Positions 25,660-34,824 of a DNA stretch of 64,000 nucleotides are shown here, in pieces. The DNA comes from an uncultured Gemmataceae bacterium (GTDB lineage: Bacteria > Planctomycetota > Planctomycetia > Gemmatales > Gemmataceae). The notes under the pieces were generated by a model. It worked only from the letters and a program-made list of their open reading frames with translations. It searched no databases and was not told the DNA's origin. Position 1 is the stretch's first letter; each line of letters begins with the position of its first letter. The DNA lies in NCBI GenBank assembly GCA_937923405.1, contig CALDUY010000003.1, positions 62,001 to 126,000 of the forward strand. The letters run 5' to 3'. Made by a program: the position numbers and the translations under genes.

Positions 25660-27174
25660 ATGAAGGAAGTCGGCATTTTCTGGCCGGGCGACTATCGAGC
25701 CAAACCCAACGAGTGGGCTTTGCCGCAGATTCGCGAAGCGACGCGACAATTGGAGAACGCCCTGAAGCGACTCGGCCGCAAACCCTATCTTATCGAAGGA
25801 TTCCTGACCAAGCCGGACGAGTCCATTCGACAACTTGGGCCGATCGACGATCCCCTCATCGGCGTCTATGTCCACTGGACCTATGCCCCGCACACCTGCG
25901 ATGGGGTCGCCGGCAAAGATTCGCCTCTACTGTTGGCCAGCAATTTCTCGGGAACCTGGCCGGGGTTGGTGGCCCTGCTCAACACCGGAGCTTCTCTCGA
26001 CAGCATCAATCGCCGTTACAGCCGTATCTGGACTGCCGCCGCCGACTGGATGCAGGATATGGTCTTCATGGAACGCCTGGACGAGTGGTGTTCCACCGGT
26101 CAGATCCGCTACTCGACTCGAAATCTGCACTATTCCGCTCCGGTTACTCCTGAAGCTGATGCTCTCGCGGAACGAGTCGTGGCCGACATTCGTAAAAAAC
26201 GGATTCTTGCCCTGATGCTGGGCGACACTTCGATGGGCATGATTAATGGTTATTTCGGTCCACGACTGCTAGCGCGGCACGGCTTCGCCGAACACAAGGT
26301 TGATCAGGCCTGGCTACCCGAACGGATGAAGCGTGTCAGCGACGCGCGCGTCGAGGCAGCGTTTCGCTTCGTGCAAGACAAAGGCGTGACCTTCCACTGG
26401 CGAGAACGCGAGGCCGAAGACTTCACTGAAGAATCGACGAAAACTCAGTTGCGAATGTATTGCGCGGTGCTGGATCTGGTCGACGAATTCAAAGCGGACT
26501 GTCTGGGTTGGCAGTATCAGCTCGGTCTGCTGCCGGTCTTACCTCCTAGCGACTTCTGCGAGGGGTTGCTCAATTCGATGTGCCGTCCCGAATCGAACGG
26601 CGACATCCTCATCACTAGCACCGAGGCCGATCAGGGCAACCTCGTTCCCATGGAGATGATGAAACGCCTGCTCGCCGCCAAAGGGCTGCATCCGGCGGTG
26701 ATGTTCCATGACGTTCGCTGGGGCGGAGTGTACGCTGGACGGTTCCTTTGGGTACTGCTCAATTCCGGCTCCTGTGGCGCGTATGCGTTCAACCACGATC
26801 CGGACTCACTCCGTGGAGTGCATAGCTATCGTCAGCCGGCGGGCTACTTCCCCATTGCAGGCGGCACCTTCGCCGGGGAGAGTCTGCCCGGAGCGATCAC
26901 CTGGGCCCGCGCCTACATCAAGGACGACGTCCTGTGGATGGATATTGGTCAGGGCGAAGTGCTGAAACTGCCGCCCCAGATTCGCGATGCCTGGTGGGAA
27001 GGCACGACCCGGCAATGGCCGTTCATGGCCGCCGATCTCGGCTGCTCGATGGAAACGATCATGGCCCACTATATGTCCAACCATATTGCCGTGGCTTACG
27101 GCGACATCTTTGGGGAGATGGTCGCGGCAAGCCAGGCATTAGGGTTCCGTGTGCGGATTCTGCGTGGCACCTAG
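25660..27174 (+). CDS. L-fucose/L-arabinose isomerase-like protein
   Basis: A 504-residue cytoplasmic protein whose layout matches the FucI/AraA-type sugar isomerase fold: an N-terminal Rossmann-like part (VGIFWPGDY; PLLLASNFSGTWPGLVALLN), a middle domain (RILALMLGDTSMGMINGYFG), and a C-terminal part with TSTEADQGNLVPMEMMKRLL and AVMFHDVRWGG, which correspond in position to metal-binding and substrate regions. The sequence is divergent, so isomerase activity is inferred rather than shown. GGAGAG lies 8 bases before ATG 25660. No sugar transport or kinase genes are adjacent. Confidence 0.65.
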   Translation: MKEVGIFWPGDYRAKPNEWALPQIREATRQLENALKRLGRKPYLIEGFLTKPDESIRQLGPIDDPLIGVYVHWTYAPHTCDGVAGKDSPLLLASNFSGTWPGLVALLNTGASLDSINRRYSRIWTAAADWMQDMVFMERLDEWCSTGQIRYSTRNLHYSAPVTPEADALAERVVADIRKKRILALMLGDTSMGMINGYFGPRLLARHGFAEHKVDQAWLPERMKRVSDARVEAAFRFVQDKGVTFHWREREAEDFTEESTKTQLRMYCAVLDLVDEFKADCLGWQYQLGLLPVLPPSDFCEGLLNSMCRPESNGDILITSTEADQGNLVPMEMMKRLLAAKGLHPAVMFHDVRWGGVYAGRFLWVLLNSGSCGAYAFNHDPDSLRGVHSYRQPAGYFPIAGGTFAGESLPGAITWARAYIKDDVLWMDIGQGEVLKLPPQIRDAWWEGTTRQWPFMAADLGCSMETIMAHYMSNHIAVAYGDIFGEMVAASQALGFRVRILRGT

Positions 27175-27225
27175 CGAGAGTTAGTCGCGTCGCAAGATGG
27201 GGAAACGGCAGGGGGTAAAACTCTT

Positions 27226-27355
27226 TCGCAGGCTTCAGCCGGCGCGTGTGATACGCGGGCTAAAGCCCGCGGCTACCCATCCATCCACGCGGTAGTGATA
27301 CGCGGGCTAAAGCCCGCGGCTACCCATCCCCAGTAGTCGCAGGCTTCAGCCGGCG
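27226..27355. repeat. Cluster of palindromic REP-like repeats
   Basis: Two identical 34-base copies (27249-27282 and 27296-27329) contain the perfect palindrome CGCGGGCT-AA-AGCCCGCG followed by GCTACCCATCC. They are flanked on both sides by TCGCAGGCTTCAGCCGGCG (27226-27244 and 27337-27355). Related units occur at 36316-36399. This is an intergenic palindromic repeat family, with no coding capacity, lying between convergent genes. Confidence 0.85.
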
Positions 27356-27422
27356 ATTCGCTACACCACCTTTGGGAAGCTCGAAGACGCGAACCTCCTT
27401 ACAATTCAGCTGCAATGAACCA

Positions 27423-29135
27423 CTATTCGCGAAACAAACCTTCGGGCAGTTTCACGCGCGCCTTGGCGGGCGGTTGAATGCCTGCCGCTCGCGATAGAAT
27501 CACGGCCATATGTTCCGCCGAGACTCGCTCCTTGCGGAGGCCAGGCTTAATGCCCGGTCCCATTGCCACCAGCGGAATATGGGTGTCGTAGATCCAAGGC
27601 GAGCCGTGACTGGTGCCGGTCAGATAACCGGTGAACAAACAGTGCTTCTGAACTACCACCATCACGTCGCCGGAGCGTTCGGGATGGAACGACAACCGCG
27701 TCATTCGTGCTATCTCGTCCGACAGTTCCTCGCGCAGCAAGTCAGCCTGCGTGTAGGCAGCGGCGATACCGGGCTGCTTGGCGATCCAGTCCGCCAGCAC
27801 ACGCGATACCTTTTCGACAGACAGTTCTCGTGAGGCTAGATATTTTCTATTCAGATAAATCGTATAGCTTTTGTTTGCGATGATCCAGTTCCCTTTGAAG
27901 TCGTCGGGGTCCTTGCTCTTTTCGTCTTCCGTTTCGTTAGCGTTTGCCTCGATGACGTGGAACGTCTTGTTGAGATACTCTTCGGCAGATTTGAGAAACT
28001 TGCTCGGCTCAATCCGCACCGCGTCGATCCCTTTGCTGCGGGACACTTCTGGCAAGGGACAGATGCCATGATCGGCGCTGAGAGTGACGACGTATTTGCC
28101 TTTGCCGACCTTTTCATCAAGGTAGTTCAGTAAATCGCGAACCAGCAAATCACTACGGAGGGTGATGTCGAGCACCTCTTGTGAGTCTGGTCCCCAGGCG
28201 TGGCCGACGAGGTCGTTGGACGAAAAACTGATGCTCAAGAAGTCGGGTTTGTCGTCGCTGCCGAGTTTCTCGGCCTCGATGGCTCGCTTGGCCAACTCCA
28301 ACAGCAGATCGTTGCCAAATGGTGAGCAGGCGACGGCAGCATAGTAGTTGGATCGTTCGTTCTTCGGCCCATCGTTGAGTGGATGCGGGAAGGTGTATCC
28401 CTGGTTGCTTCCTTTGCCTTCCCCTTTGACTTCATCGGGACCAGAGTACTTGACGTAGTCGAGATCTGGGCGAAGTCGCAGCCACTCCTTGCCGTGCCAG
28501 CGATCGACGTACTTTGACTCATTGAAGGCCTTGACCCAGGCATGCAACCCATCACGATAGTAGTTCGAGGTGACAAACTGACCGCTCTTGTCGGCCCAGT
28601 AGCAGGCGTCGGCTTGCAGGCCACCTGGCAGCACTGCGCCACGATCTTTGAGCGAAAAGGCTACGACACGACAGTCGCTACCGAGCTGCTCCTTCAGGGC
28701 GTCGGCGAAGGTAGGAGCCAGCAGTCGCGACGGAGCAACGCCCTTAAGATCGACTTTGGTCTTGCCCTTGGGCAGAGGCGGTGCAGGTATCTGCGCGTGC
28801 CGATCGCTGCTGACGCACCCGACGCCTTTGGCCTCTTTGCGCTCGTACCAGTCGTTGCCAATGATCCCATGCACCATTGGCGGGCAACCGGTGACTAAGG
28901 TCGCATGGCCTGGTCCGGTCATCGTGTAGGAGTAAGGATAATGACAATCAGTGAACCAAGCTCCCTCACTGGTGAGTCGTTTGAACCCGCCCTCGACATA
29001 TAATTCCTCCCACCGAGAGAGAAAATCTCCGCGCATCTGATCAAAGACCAACATCACGATCAACCGCGGCTTCTCCTCGGCAACCGCCAGACACGGCGAG
29101 AACAACAAGGCCGACAGAACAAGTATGCGATGCAT
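27423..29135 (-). CDS. Exported alkaline phosphatase-family phosphodiesterase
   Basis: A 570-residue protein with a signal peptide (ILVLSALLFSPCLAVAEE) and the type I phosphodiesterase/nucleotide pyrophosphatase fold. The metal site starts with VMLVFDQMRGD, the nucleophile Thr lies in SYTMTGPGHATLVTG, and later SLSADHGICPLP and GTSHGSPWIYDTHIPL supply the remaining metal ligands. The arrangement resembles PafA-like phosphate-irrepressible alkaline phosphatases. It likely releases phosphate in the periplasm. ATG 29135 has GGAGAG about 9 bases upstream; the longer frame lacks a signal peptide start. Confidence 0.88.
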   Translation of the reverse strand: MHRILVLSALLFSPCLAVAEEKPRLIVMLVFDQMRGDFLSRWEELYVEGGFKRLTSEGAWFTDCHYPYSYTMTGPGHATLVTGCPPMVHGIIGNDWYERKEAKGVGCVSSDRHAQIPAPPLPKGKTKVDLKGVAPSRLLAPTFADALKEQLGSDCRVVAFSLKDRGAVLPGGLQADACYWADKSGQFVTSNYYRDGLHAWVKAFNESKYVDRWHGKEWLRLRPDLDYVKYSGPDEVKGEGKGSNQGYTFPHPLNDGPKNERSNYYAAVACSPFGNDLLLELAKRAIEAEKLGSDDKPDFLSISFSSNDLVGHAWGPDSQEVLDITLRSDLLVRDLLNYLDEKVGKGKYVVTLSADHGICPLPEVSRSKGIDAVRIEPSKFLKSAEEYLNKTFHVIEANANETEDEKSKDPDDFKGNWIIANKSYTIYLNRKYLASRELSVEKVSRVLADWIAKQPGIAAAYTQADLLREELSDEIARMTRLSFHPERSGDVMVVVQKHCLFTGYLTGTSHGSPWIYDTHIPLVAMGPGIKPGLRKERVSAEHMAVILSRAAGIQPPAKARVKLPEGLFRE

Positions 29136-29321
29136 GAGTAATAACTCTCCAGTTAGGCGTACCATACGAATAGAGTCAATCTACCGCCGATTCGGGAGGT
29201 TGGCGATGAAGAATCCAAGAGGTCAAAGCAAAGAGAAGATGACGGAAATAGTCGAGAGAATAAGGTGGACTAGCGATAGGTCCAGACGGCCAGTCTAGAG
29301 TATTTCGATCTCCATTTTCAC

Positions 29322-29344
29322 TGATACGGCGGAGTTCCGTATCA
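29322..29344 (-). terminator. Small hairpin at the ruvB stop
   Basis: TGATACGG / CCGTATCA with a 7-base loop overlaps the ruvB stop codon. There is no following T-run, so its role as a terminator is uncertain. The rest of 29136-29341 shows nothing else. Confidence 0.3.
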
Positions 29345-30397
29345 CGAGGACTCCAGGTCGTCGAACAAACTCTTTTGGGGTTCTGTAGCCTCGGCGGATT
29401 TTTTCTTAGGCACACGCCCGAGCAGTTGATAGGCCTTCATGGTAGCTACTCGACCACGCGGCGAGCGAACGATGAACTGTTCACGCAACAGGTAAGGCTC
29501 GACCTCGTCGGAGAGAGTGTCGGCAGAGATGCTCATCGTCGCGGCCAGGGCTTCACAACCGGTTGGACCGCCTTCAAAGACGCCGATCAGCGTTTCCAGA
29601 TAACGACGATCTTGTTTGTCTAAACCTTCGCGATCGACCTCGGCCATGTCCAGGGCGGCCTGTGCCAACTCCAGGGTGATGCGTCCGTCAGATTCGCTAG
29701 TGGCATAGTGTCGTGTCCAGGTCAGCCGAGCATTGGCGATGCGTGGCGTGCCGCGACTGCGGCGAGCAATTTCCAAAGCGGCGGCAGGCTCGATCGGCGT
29801 TTGTAACTTCGCCGCATTGATGCGAACGATCTCCGCCAGCTCGTCGACACTGTAAAACTCCAGATGCTCTTGAATCTTGAAGCGATCGCGCATCGGACCC
29901 GAGAGCATGCCCGAACGGGTGGTAGCCCCGACCAGGGTAAATCGTTTCAGCGGCATCGACAGCGTGCGGGCGTTCATTCCTTCGCCCAGGATGATGTCGA
30001 CGCGAAAATCCTCCATTGCCGGATAGATAAACTCTTCAACAACCCGCGGCATGCGGTGGATCTCGTCGATGAAAAGGAATGAGCCTTCCTCGGCGTTGGT
30101 GAGAAAGGGCAAGAGATCGGCCGGCTTGGACAGCGCCGGACCGGAGGTCAGCTGGACCGACGTACCCAGTTCATTGGGCAACACCGTGGCGAAGGTCGTT
30201 TTGCCCAGCCCCGGAGGACCATCGAAGAGGATGTGCGGCAGTGACTCTTTGAGCTTCTTGCACGAGTTCAACACGATGCTCAGTCGCTGTTTGACGGCCT
30301 TCTGTCCGATTACTTCGTGCATCCATCTCGGACGTAGGGCAGCATCGACTTCGCGATCTTCTTTGCGTGTCTCCTGAACGACCGGCTGGCGAGCCAT
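29342..30397 (-). CDS. ruvB: Holliday junction branch migration helicase RuvB
   Basis: A 351-residue AAA+ motor. Walker A is GPPGLGKTTFA, Walker B LFIDEIHRM, sensor 1 GATTRSGMLSGPMRDRF, and the C-terminal winged-helix part contains GPTGCEALA and SPRGRVA. With RuvA and RuvC it migrates and resolves Holliday junctions. It begins 7 bases after ruvA on the same strand, giving the order ruvC-ruvA-ruvB. Confidence 0.97.
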   Translation of the reverse strand: MARQPVVQETRKEDREVDAALRPRWMHEVIGQKAVKQRLSIVLNSCKKLKESLPHILFDGPPGLGKTTFATVLPNELGTSVQLTSGPALSKPADLLPFLTNAEEGSFLFIDEIHRMPRVVEEFIYPAMEDFRVDIILGEGMNARTLSMPLKRFTLVGATTRSGMLSGPMRDRFKIQEHLEFYSVDELAEIVRINAAKLQTPIEPAAALEIARRSRGTPRIANARLTWTRHYATSESDGRITLELAQAALDMAEVDREGLDKQDRRYLETLIGVFEGGPTGCEALAATMSISADTLSDEVEPYLLREQFIVRSPRGRVATMKAYQLLGRVPKKKSAEATEPQKSLFDDLESS

Positions 30398-30404
30398 GAT
30401 TTCC

Positions 30405-31055
30405 TCACTTGGTGTTGTAAATGTCGCGCAGGACTTCCTCGGCGGAAGCGTAAACTTTGCCCGTGGCCAGCACTCGGTCTAGACGGGCACGAGCCTCCAT
30501 CGGATTGTGTCCCAGAGCTAGCAAGGCAAGGTACGCCTCTTCCAGCACGTTGCTTTCGATCTGAGTCGGCGAAGCAACTTCTGCTGGGGGAGCCTGGCCG
30601 TTGACCGTTTCGCGCGGCGCGGGAGCCAAGGCCCAGCGTGTCACTTTACGTTTCAAGGTGGCGATGATTTTCTCCGCTGTCGAGGCTCCGATGCCGGGTA
30701 GCGTGGTCAGCCATTTTATATCCTGACGCTGGATGGCGTCGGCGACTTCCTTGATTGGCCGCACTAGTCCCTTCAGCGCCTTTTTCGTACCCACTCCATC
30801 CACGGTGCAGAACAGTTCAAAGAATTCGAGATCCGATTCCGTGGTGAAGCCGACCAGGCGCGGCACAACCTTGCCCCGAGACGGGTCGCCCTCGAGATAG
30901 TGCATCGTGTGCAGCGTCAGTTCTTGGCCGAGCTTGTTCTGGAGCACACGACGCAAATACTCCGCCACCATTACTTGATACTCGAACGCACCGACTTGCA
31001 GACGCACTTCCTCATCCAGTGCGCGGTTCAAGATGCCGGTGATGCGAGTAATCAT
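30405..31055 (-). CDS. ruvA: Holliday junction DNA-binding protein RuvA
   Basis: A 216-residue protein with the N-terminal OB-fold (MITRITGILN), the helix-hairpin-helix region (VGTKKALKGL and LPGIGASTAEKII) and the C-terminal RuvB-binding helix (YLALLALGHNPMEARARLDR). It is a little longer than many homologues through a Pro/Ala-rich linker near residues 150-170. ATG 31055 has GGGGAG 9 bases upstream; TTG 31061 is less likely. Confidence 0.93.
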   Translation of the reverse strand: MITRITGILNRALDEEVRLQVGAFEYQVMVAEYLRRVLQNKLGQELTLHTMHYLEGDPSRGKVVPRLVGFTTESDLEFFELFCTVDGVGTKKALKGLVRPIKEVADAIQRQDIKWLTTLPGIGASTAEKIIATLKRKVTRWALAPAPRETVNGQAPPAEVASPTQIESNVLEEAYLALLALGHNPMEARARLDRVLATGKVYASAEEVLRDIYNTK

Positions 31056-31074
31056 GCACAAATTCTCCCCAGAA

Positions 31075-31611
31075 TTATCCCGGAAGTTTCAGCGCGTGAA
31101 AATGGCACAGCGCGATCGCCAAGGCATCGGCGACGTCGTGCGGTTCAGGTAATCGCGACAATCTTAACTCCCGTTCCATCGAATACTGCATTTGCTCTTT
31201 CGAGGCTCTGCCATGTCCGGTAATAGTCTTTTTCACTCGTGAGGCGGTGTAGCTGACCACGGGCATTTCTGCCTGGGCTGCCGCTAGCAGAATCACTCCG
31301 CGTGCATGTCCCATCAGGATTGCCGTGCGTGGATGTTCATAGTGAGCGAACAGCTGTTCCACCACCATCACCTCGGGGCGAAACTGCTGGACAATCTCGA
31401 CGACGCCATCGTACAAGCAACGGATACGCCGTGCCACGTCGGTAGTGGACTTTGCCTCGGTGGTGCGAACGAGGCCGGCTTCGAGAATGTGCGGCCTACC
31501 ATTGCGCGATTCCAAGACCGCGTAGCCGGTGACGCGCAACCCCGGATCGACGCCAAGGATGCGTCGCTCCCGAGGGGTTGGCGCGGCGGTAGTAGCAGCA
31601 GTGGACTTCAT
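31075..31611 (-). CDS. ruvC: Crossover junction endodeoxyribonuclease RuvC
   Basis: A 178-residue RNase H-fold resolvase. The catalytic acids are in GVDPGLRVTGYAV, MVVEQLF and PHDVADALAIALCH. A short N-terminal extension rich in Thr/Ala precedes the fold. It is the first of the three ruv genes and follows cysS by 55 bases, so all may be one transcript. Confidence 0.94.
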   Translation of the reverse strand: MKSTAATTAAPTPRERRILGVDPGLRVTGYAVLESRNGRPHILEAGLVRTTEAKSTTDVARRIRCLYDGVVEIVQQFRPEVMVVEQLFAHYEHPRTAILMGHARGVILLAAAQAEMPVVSYTASRVKKTITGHGRASKEQMQYSMERELRLSRLPEPHDVADALAIALCHFHALKLPG

Positions 31612-31666
31612 GCCCTCAGCCTACCCCGCGAGGCAACTCCGGAGCAAGACGAACCGAGTTTTAGTG

Positions 31667-33226
31667 TCACGCCTCGATACGCCAGTCGGTGCCTCCGGCT
31701 CGATCCTCCAACGTCACGCCGAGTTCGGCGAGCCGCGTGCGGATCACGTCAGTTTGCTCGAACAACATCTTCCTTGTCGGATCGGTTTTGTCGGCGATCT
31801 TTTTGGCCTCGGTCCGAAGCGTGTTACGCAGATCGATCAGCAAACGCATCAGCCCAGCCACGATGCGGTCATCGCCTCCGAGTTTCTTCTCTGCCGGTGG
31901 CGTTAGGAACAGCCCAAGAATCTGGCTCAATTCCCGCAGCACCACGACTCCGCGCTTGAACTCCGCAAGGACTTCTGGCGCGGGGTTTCCATCTTCCAAC
32001 TGCTTGCTGTCGGCAAAACGGTTCAACGTCGTCAGTAGCTCGAACAGAGTGCCAACCGCACCGCCGGTGTTGAAATCATCGTCCATCATTTCAAGGAACG
32101 AAGTCCGCAGCCGAGCAATGTCGCGCAGCAGTTCGCTGTTCCCGGGATCGAATTCGCCACGTCGAGTTGGAGCCTGAATTGCGTAAAAGCTCTCTCCGGT
32201 TACTCGCCGATAGCGCTCGAAGAAACGAGAGAAACCATCGAGGCTTCGCTTCAGCTCGGCGAGACGCTCTTCGCTGTATTCAATCGGGCTGCGATACTGC
32301 GTACCTAGCAGCAGCAGACGCAGCGTCTCCGGTTGGTGGCGTTTGAACAACTCGCTAACGATGATCTCGTTGCCCAGCGATTTGGACATCTTCTCCGATC
32401 CGCCGGGCACGCCATCCTTGATCTTGCTCGACTGCGAACGAATCCGCATCAGTCCGTTGTGCATCCAGTAGCGTGCAAAGGTCTGGCCGGAGTACGATTC
32501 CGATTGGGCCAACTCGTTTTCATGGTGCGGAAAGGTGAGATCGAGGCCGCCGCCGTGGATGTCGAGCGTCGCGCCGAGAAGCTTCATACTCATAGCGGTG
32601 CATTCAATATGCCAACCAGGGCGACCCGGTCCCCAGGGACTGGGCCAGGATGGTTCGCCGGGCTTGGCCGCTTTCCACAAGGCAAAGTCGCCAGGGTTGC
32701 GTTTCTTATCGCTGACCTCGATGCGTGCACCGGCTTCCATCTGCTCCGGATCGCGGTTGCACAATTTGCCGTAGTCGTCGTCCTTGGAGATGTCGAAGTA
32801 GACGTCTCCTGAGGCGGCATAGGCGAAGCCCTTGTCGATCAGCCCCTGAATGGTAGCGATGATGTCGTCGATGTGCTCGCTGACTTTGGGCATGTGGTCG
32901 ATGCTGGTTACGCCGAGCCGTTGCAAATTCGCCACATAATCTGCCGTGACGCGCTCGGCCAGTTGAGTGACGGAAACGTTCTCCAACGCCGCTTGCTTGA
33001 TGAGTTTGTCGTCGACATCCGTAATATTAACGACAAAACAGACCTCATATCCCAGATAAGTGAGATAGCGTTTGACCGTGTCGAAGATGACCGGGCCGAC
33101 CATGTGGCCAACGTGGCTGGGTTTGTAAACCGTGGGGCCGCAGACGTACATGCCGACCTTGCCCTTGTGGACAGGGCGAAACTCCTCTTTTTTGCGGGTC
33201 AGCGTGTTGTAGACGACAAGCGGCAT
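31667..33226 (-). CDS. cysS: Cysteinyl-tRNA synthetase
   Basis: A 519-residue class I aminoacyl-tRNA synthetase. It shows the zinc-site Cys in MYVCGPTVY, an HVGH version of the HIGH motif, GWHIECTAMSM and the KMSKS loop (SEKMSKSLGN). The C-terminal anticodon-binding region is present. ATG 33226 has AAGGA 6 bases upstream; the longer frame upstream is non-coding overlap with ispF. The gene lies 10 bases after ispF. Confidence 0.95.
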   Translation of the reverse strand: MPLVVYNTLTRKKEEFRPVHKGKVGMYVCGPTVYKPSHVGHMVGPVIFDTVKRYLTYLGYEVCFVVNITDVDDKLIKQAALENVSVTQLAERVTADYVANLQRLGVTSIDHMPKVSEHIDDIIATIQGLIDKGFAYAASGDVYFDISKDDDYGKLCNRDPEQMEAGARIEVSDKKRNPGDFALWKAAKPGEPSWPSPWGPGRPGWHIECTAMSMKLLGATLDIHGGGLDLTFPHHENELAQSESYSGQTFARYWMHNGLMRIRSQSSKIKDGVPGGSEKMSKSLGNEIIVSELFKRHQPETLRLLLLGTQYRSPIEYSEERLAELKRSLDGFSRFFERYRRVTGESFYAIQAPTRRGEFDPGNSELLRDIARLRTSFLEMMDDDFNTGGAVGTLFELLTTLNRFADSKQLEDGNPAPEVLAEFKRGVVVLRELSQILGLFLTPPAEKKLGGDDRIVAGLMRLLIDLRNTLRTEAKKIADKTDPTRKMLFEQTDVIRTRLAELGVTLEDRAGGTDWRIEA

Positions 33227-33236
33227 ACAGATTCCT

Positions 33237-33716
33237 TCACTCACGAGACTGATCGATGAGAACGACCACCTGACAGGCGATAGCCTCGGCACGGCCGATG
33301 TGGCCGACCCGCTCGCCAGTCTTGGCCTTGACATTGACACAATCGAGGGGCAACCCCAACAACACGGCAAGCGAGGCGCGGATGCCGGCCTTGAGCGGAC
33401 CGAGCTTTGGCTCTTGGGCGAAGATGATGACATCGATGTTGTTCACCGTCCAGCCCGCTTTGTGGAGTTGCTCCAGAGCGGCCCGCAGAAAGATGCGCGA
33501 GTCCGCATTAAGATAATTCGGATCGGTATCAGGGAACAAATCACCAATGTCGCCCAATCCTGCCGCCCCCAACAGAGCATCCGTTAAGGCATGTAACACC
33601 ACGTCGGCATCGGAATGACCCGCCAGTCCGCGCGGATGCTCTACGCGAATGCCGCCGAGGATCAGTGGTCGGCCTGGTTCAAGTCGGTGCGTGTCGTGCC
33701 CGATGCCCACGCGCAT
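33237..33716 (-). CDS. ispF: 2-C-methyl-D-erythritol 2,4-cyclodiphosphate synthase
   Basis: A 159-residue enzyme of the non-mevalonate isoprenoid pathway. Zinc ligands are in GHDTHRL (Asp8, His10) and the later His in GHSDADVVLHAL; the family end motif KAKTGERVGHIGR is intact. It is the first gene of the minus-strand run ispF-cysS-ruvC-ruvA-ruvB. Confidence 0.96.
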   Translation of the reverse strand: MRVGIGHDTHRLEPGRPLILGGIRVEHPRGLAGHSDADVVLHALTDALLGAAGLGDIGDLFPDTDPNYLNADSRIFLRAALEQLHKAGWTVNNIDVIIFAQEPKLGPLKAGIRASLAVLLGLPLDCVNVKAKTGERVGHIGRAEAIACQVVVLIDQSRE

Positions 33717-33841
33717 GGCAGACGGTCTCCTACCCTAGAGCAGTCAGAACACGAGAGATTGTAGCGGGACGATTGGGAGTGATACAAGAACAGCTGAACC
33801 CAGGGTGTCAAATGGCTCCCGAACTCTTGGTCGAGCTAAAG

Positions 33842-34015
33842 TTATTTCATTTCTCCACCGCTTGGTCCTTTGTCTGGTGCCTTCGGCATTGTGTTCTTTT
33901 GGTCCGACTTAGCTCCTTGGTTTCTGCCTTTGCTCGTCGCCGGGTCACTGGTGCAGCCACCGGACACAATCAAGGAACTCAAAATCAGCGCAAGAATAGA
34001 TCGGATTGCGAGCAT
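33842..34015 (-). CDS. Small lipoprotein (57 aa)
   Basis: A short gene easily missed because of its size. It encodes MLAIRSILALILSSLIVSGG followed by Cys21, a typical lipoprotein signal with SGGC lipobox, then a polar Lys/Pro/Gly-rich tail of 36 residues. AAGGAA lies 8 bases before ATG 34015. It follows the 256-aa gene by 33 bases on the same strand, so it appears to be the last gene of that operon. No family recognised; it may be a surface or membrane-complex subunit. Confidence 0.6.
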   Translation of the reverse strand: MLAIRSILALILSSLIVSGGCTSDPATSKGRNQGAKSDQKNTMPKAPDKGPSGGEMK

Positions 34016-34048
34016 GAATCGCGTTCCTTTTACTAAACATTACCGGAA

Positions 34049-34819
34049 TTATCGTTCACTAGCTAATTGTTGAGGTTTGGAGTGCTTCGCCCACTCGTCA
34101 AGGGCTTGGAGCAGTTTCAGTAACTTTGCTACTTCAATGTTGTTTAATTTTTCGCTTGGCTGTTTCGGAGATGACAGATCAACATCGTCAATCAGTCTAA
34201 CCGATCTCTTTTCTTCAATAACTGACTTGGAAATATCTGCAGCCAGCCCCTCCTGAGACAAAAAATTTTTTAGTCTACTAAGTACCGTCTTGCTTGAGTC
34301 AATTTCAATGTGTAAGGCTTTTGCTTGAGGGGTTTCAATATGGTTTTTATCTTTATTCTGTGGTAATGGTGAGTTGAATGTGCCACGCTTCAATTTGGAA
34401 CTGACTGAGGAGTGCCAATCGGAACCGACCGAGGGTCGCCACGTTAACTCAAGAAACACTAAAAGAAACAAACCATAGATCGACAACCCAAGGAGAAAGA
34501 AACTGACCGATCGCGGAAAAAGAGGCACCGGCTTGGGTATTTGAAACCACGCTTGGTAATAGCACGCCTCTCCAGTAGTCAAGAGTTCTACGGTGACACT
34601 AACGTATTTTCCCAAGGGGGAAATCGGGCCAATCAAGCGGAAATACTTCTTTGGTCCTTGTTGATCTGGCTGCCCCAAATTGTCAAGTAGTTCCCGAGCT
34701 TGTTTCTCACACTGTTCGTCAGCTTGTCCTTCTTTACTCGTGACTTGATAACCATTCTTCTGGTCTCGTTCGATCTTGAAGACGGCTAAGGGGTGGTGAG
34801 TCGGCTGATTTTTCGTCAC
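34049..34819 (-). CDS. Hypothetical single-pass membrane protein
   Basis: A 256-residue protein with an N-terminal soluble part, one transmembrane helix near residues 105-127 (VSFFLLGLSIYGLFLLVFL) and a polar Lys/Ser-rich C-terminal part. No known domain. The GTG at 34819 has AGGAG 8 bases upstream, located inside the end of the preceding gene, indicating coupling. Codon use (many AAA, TTA) and lower GC differ from most of the window, suggesting acquisition by transfer. Confidence 0.7.
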   Translation of the reverse strand: MTKNQPTHHPLAVFKIERDQKNGYQVTSKEGQADEQCEKQARELLDNLGQPDQQGPKKYFRLIGPISPLGKYVSVTVELLTTGEACYYQAWFQIPKPVPLFPRSVSFFLLGLSIYGLFLLVFLELTWRPSVGSDWHSSVSSKLKRGTFNSPLPQNKDKNHIETPQAKALHIEIDSSKTVLSRLKNFLSQEGLAADISKSVIEEKRSVRLIDDVDLSSPKQPSEKLNNIEVAKLLKLLQALDEWAKHSKPQQLASER

Positions 34820-34824
34820 CGTAG

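Noticed and set aside
27226-27355. Possible CRISPR array
   Set aside because: Only two copies of the 34-base unit with a short spacer; the unit is a palindrome with a related copy at 36.3 kb and there are no cas genes, so it is a dispersed repeat.
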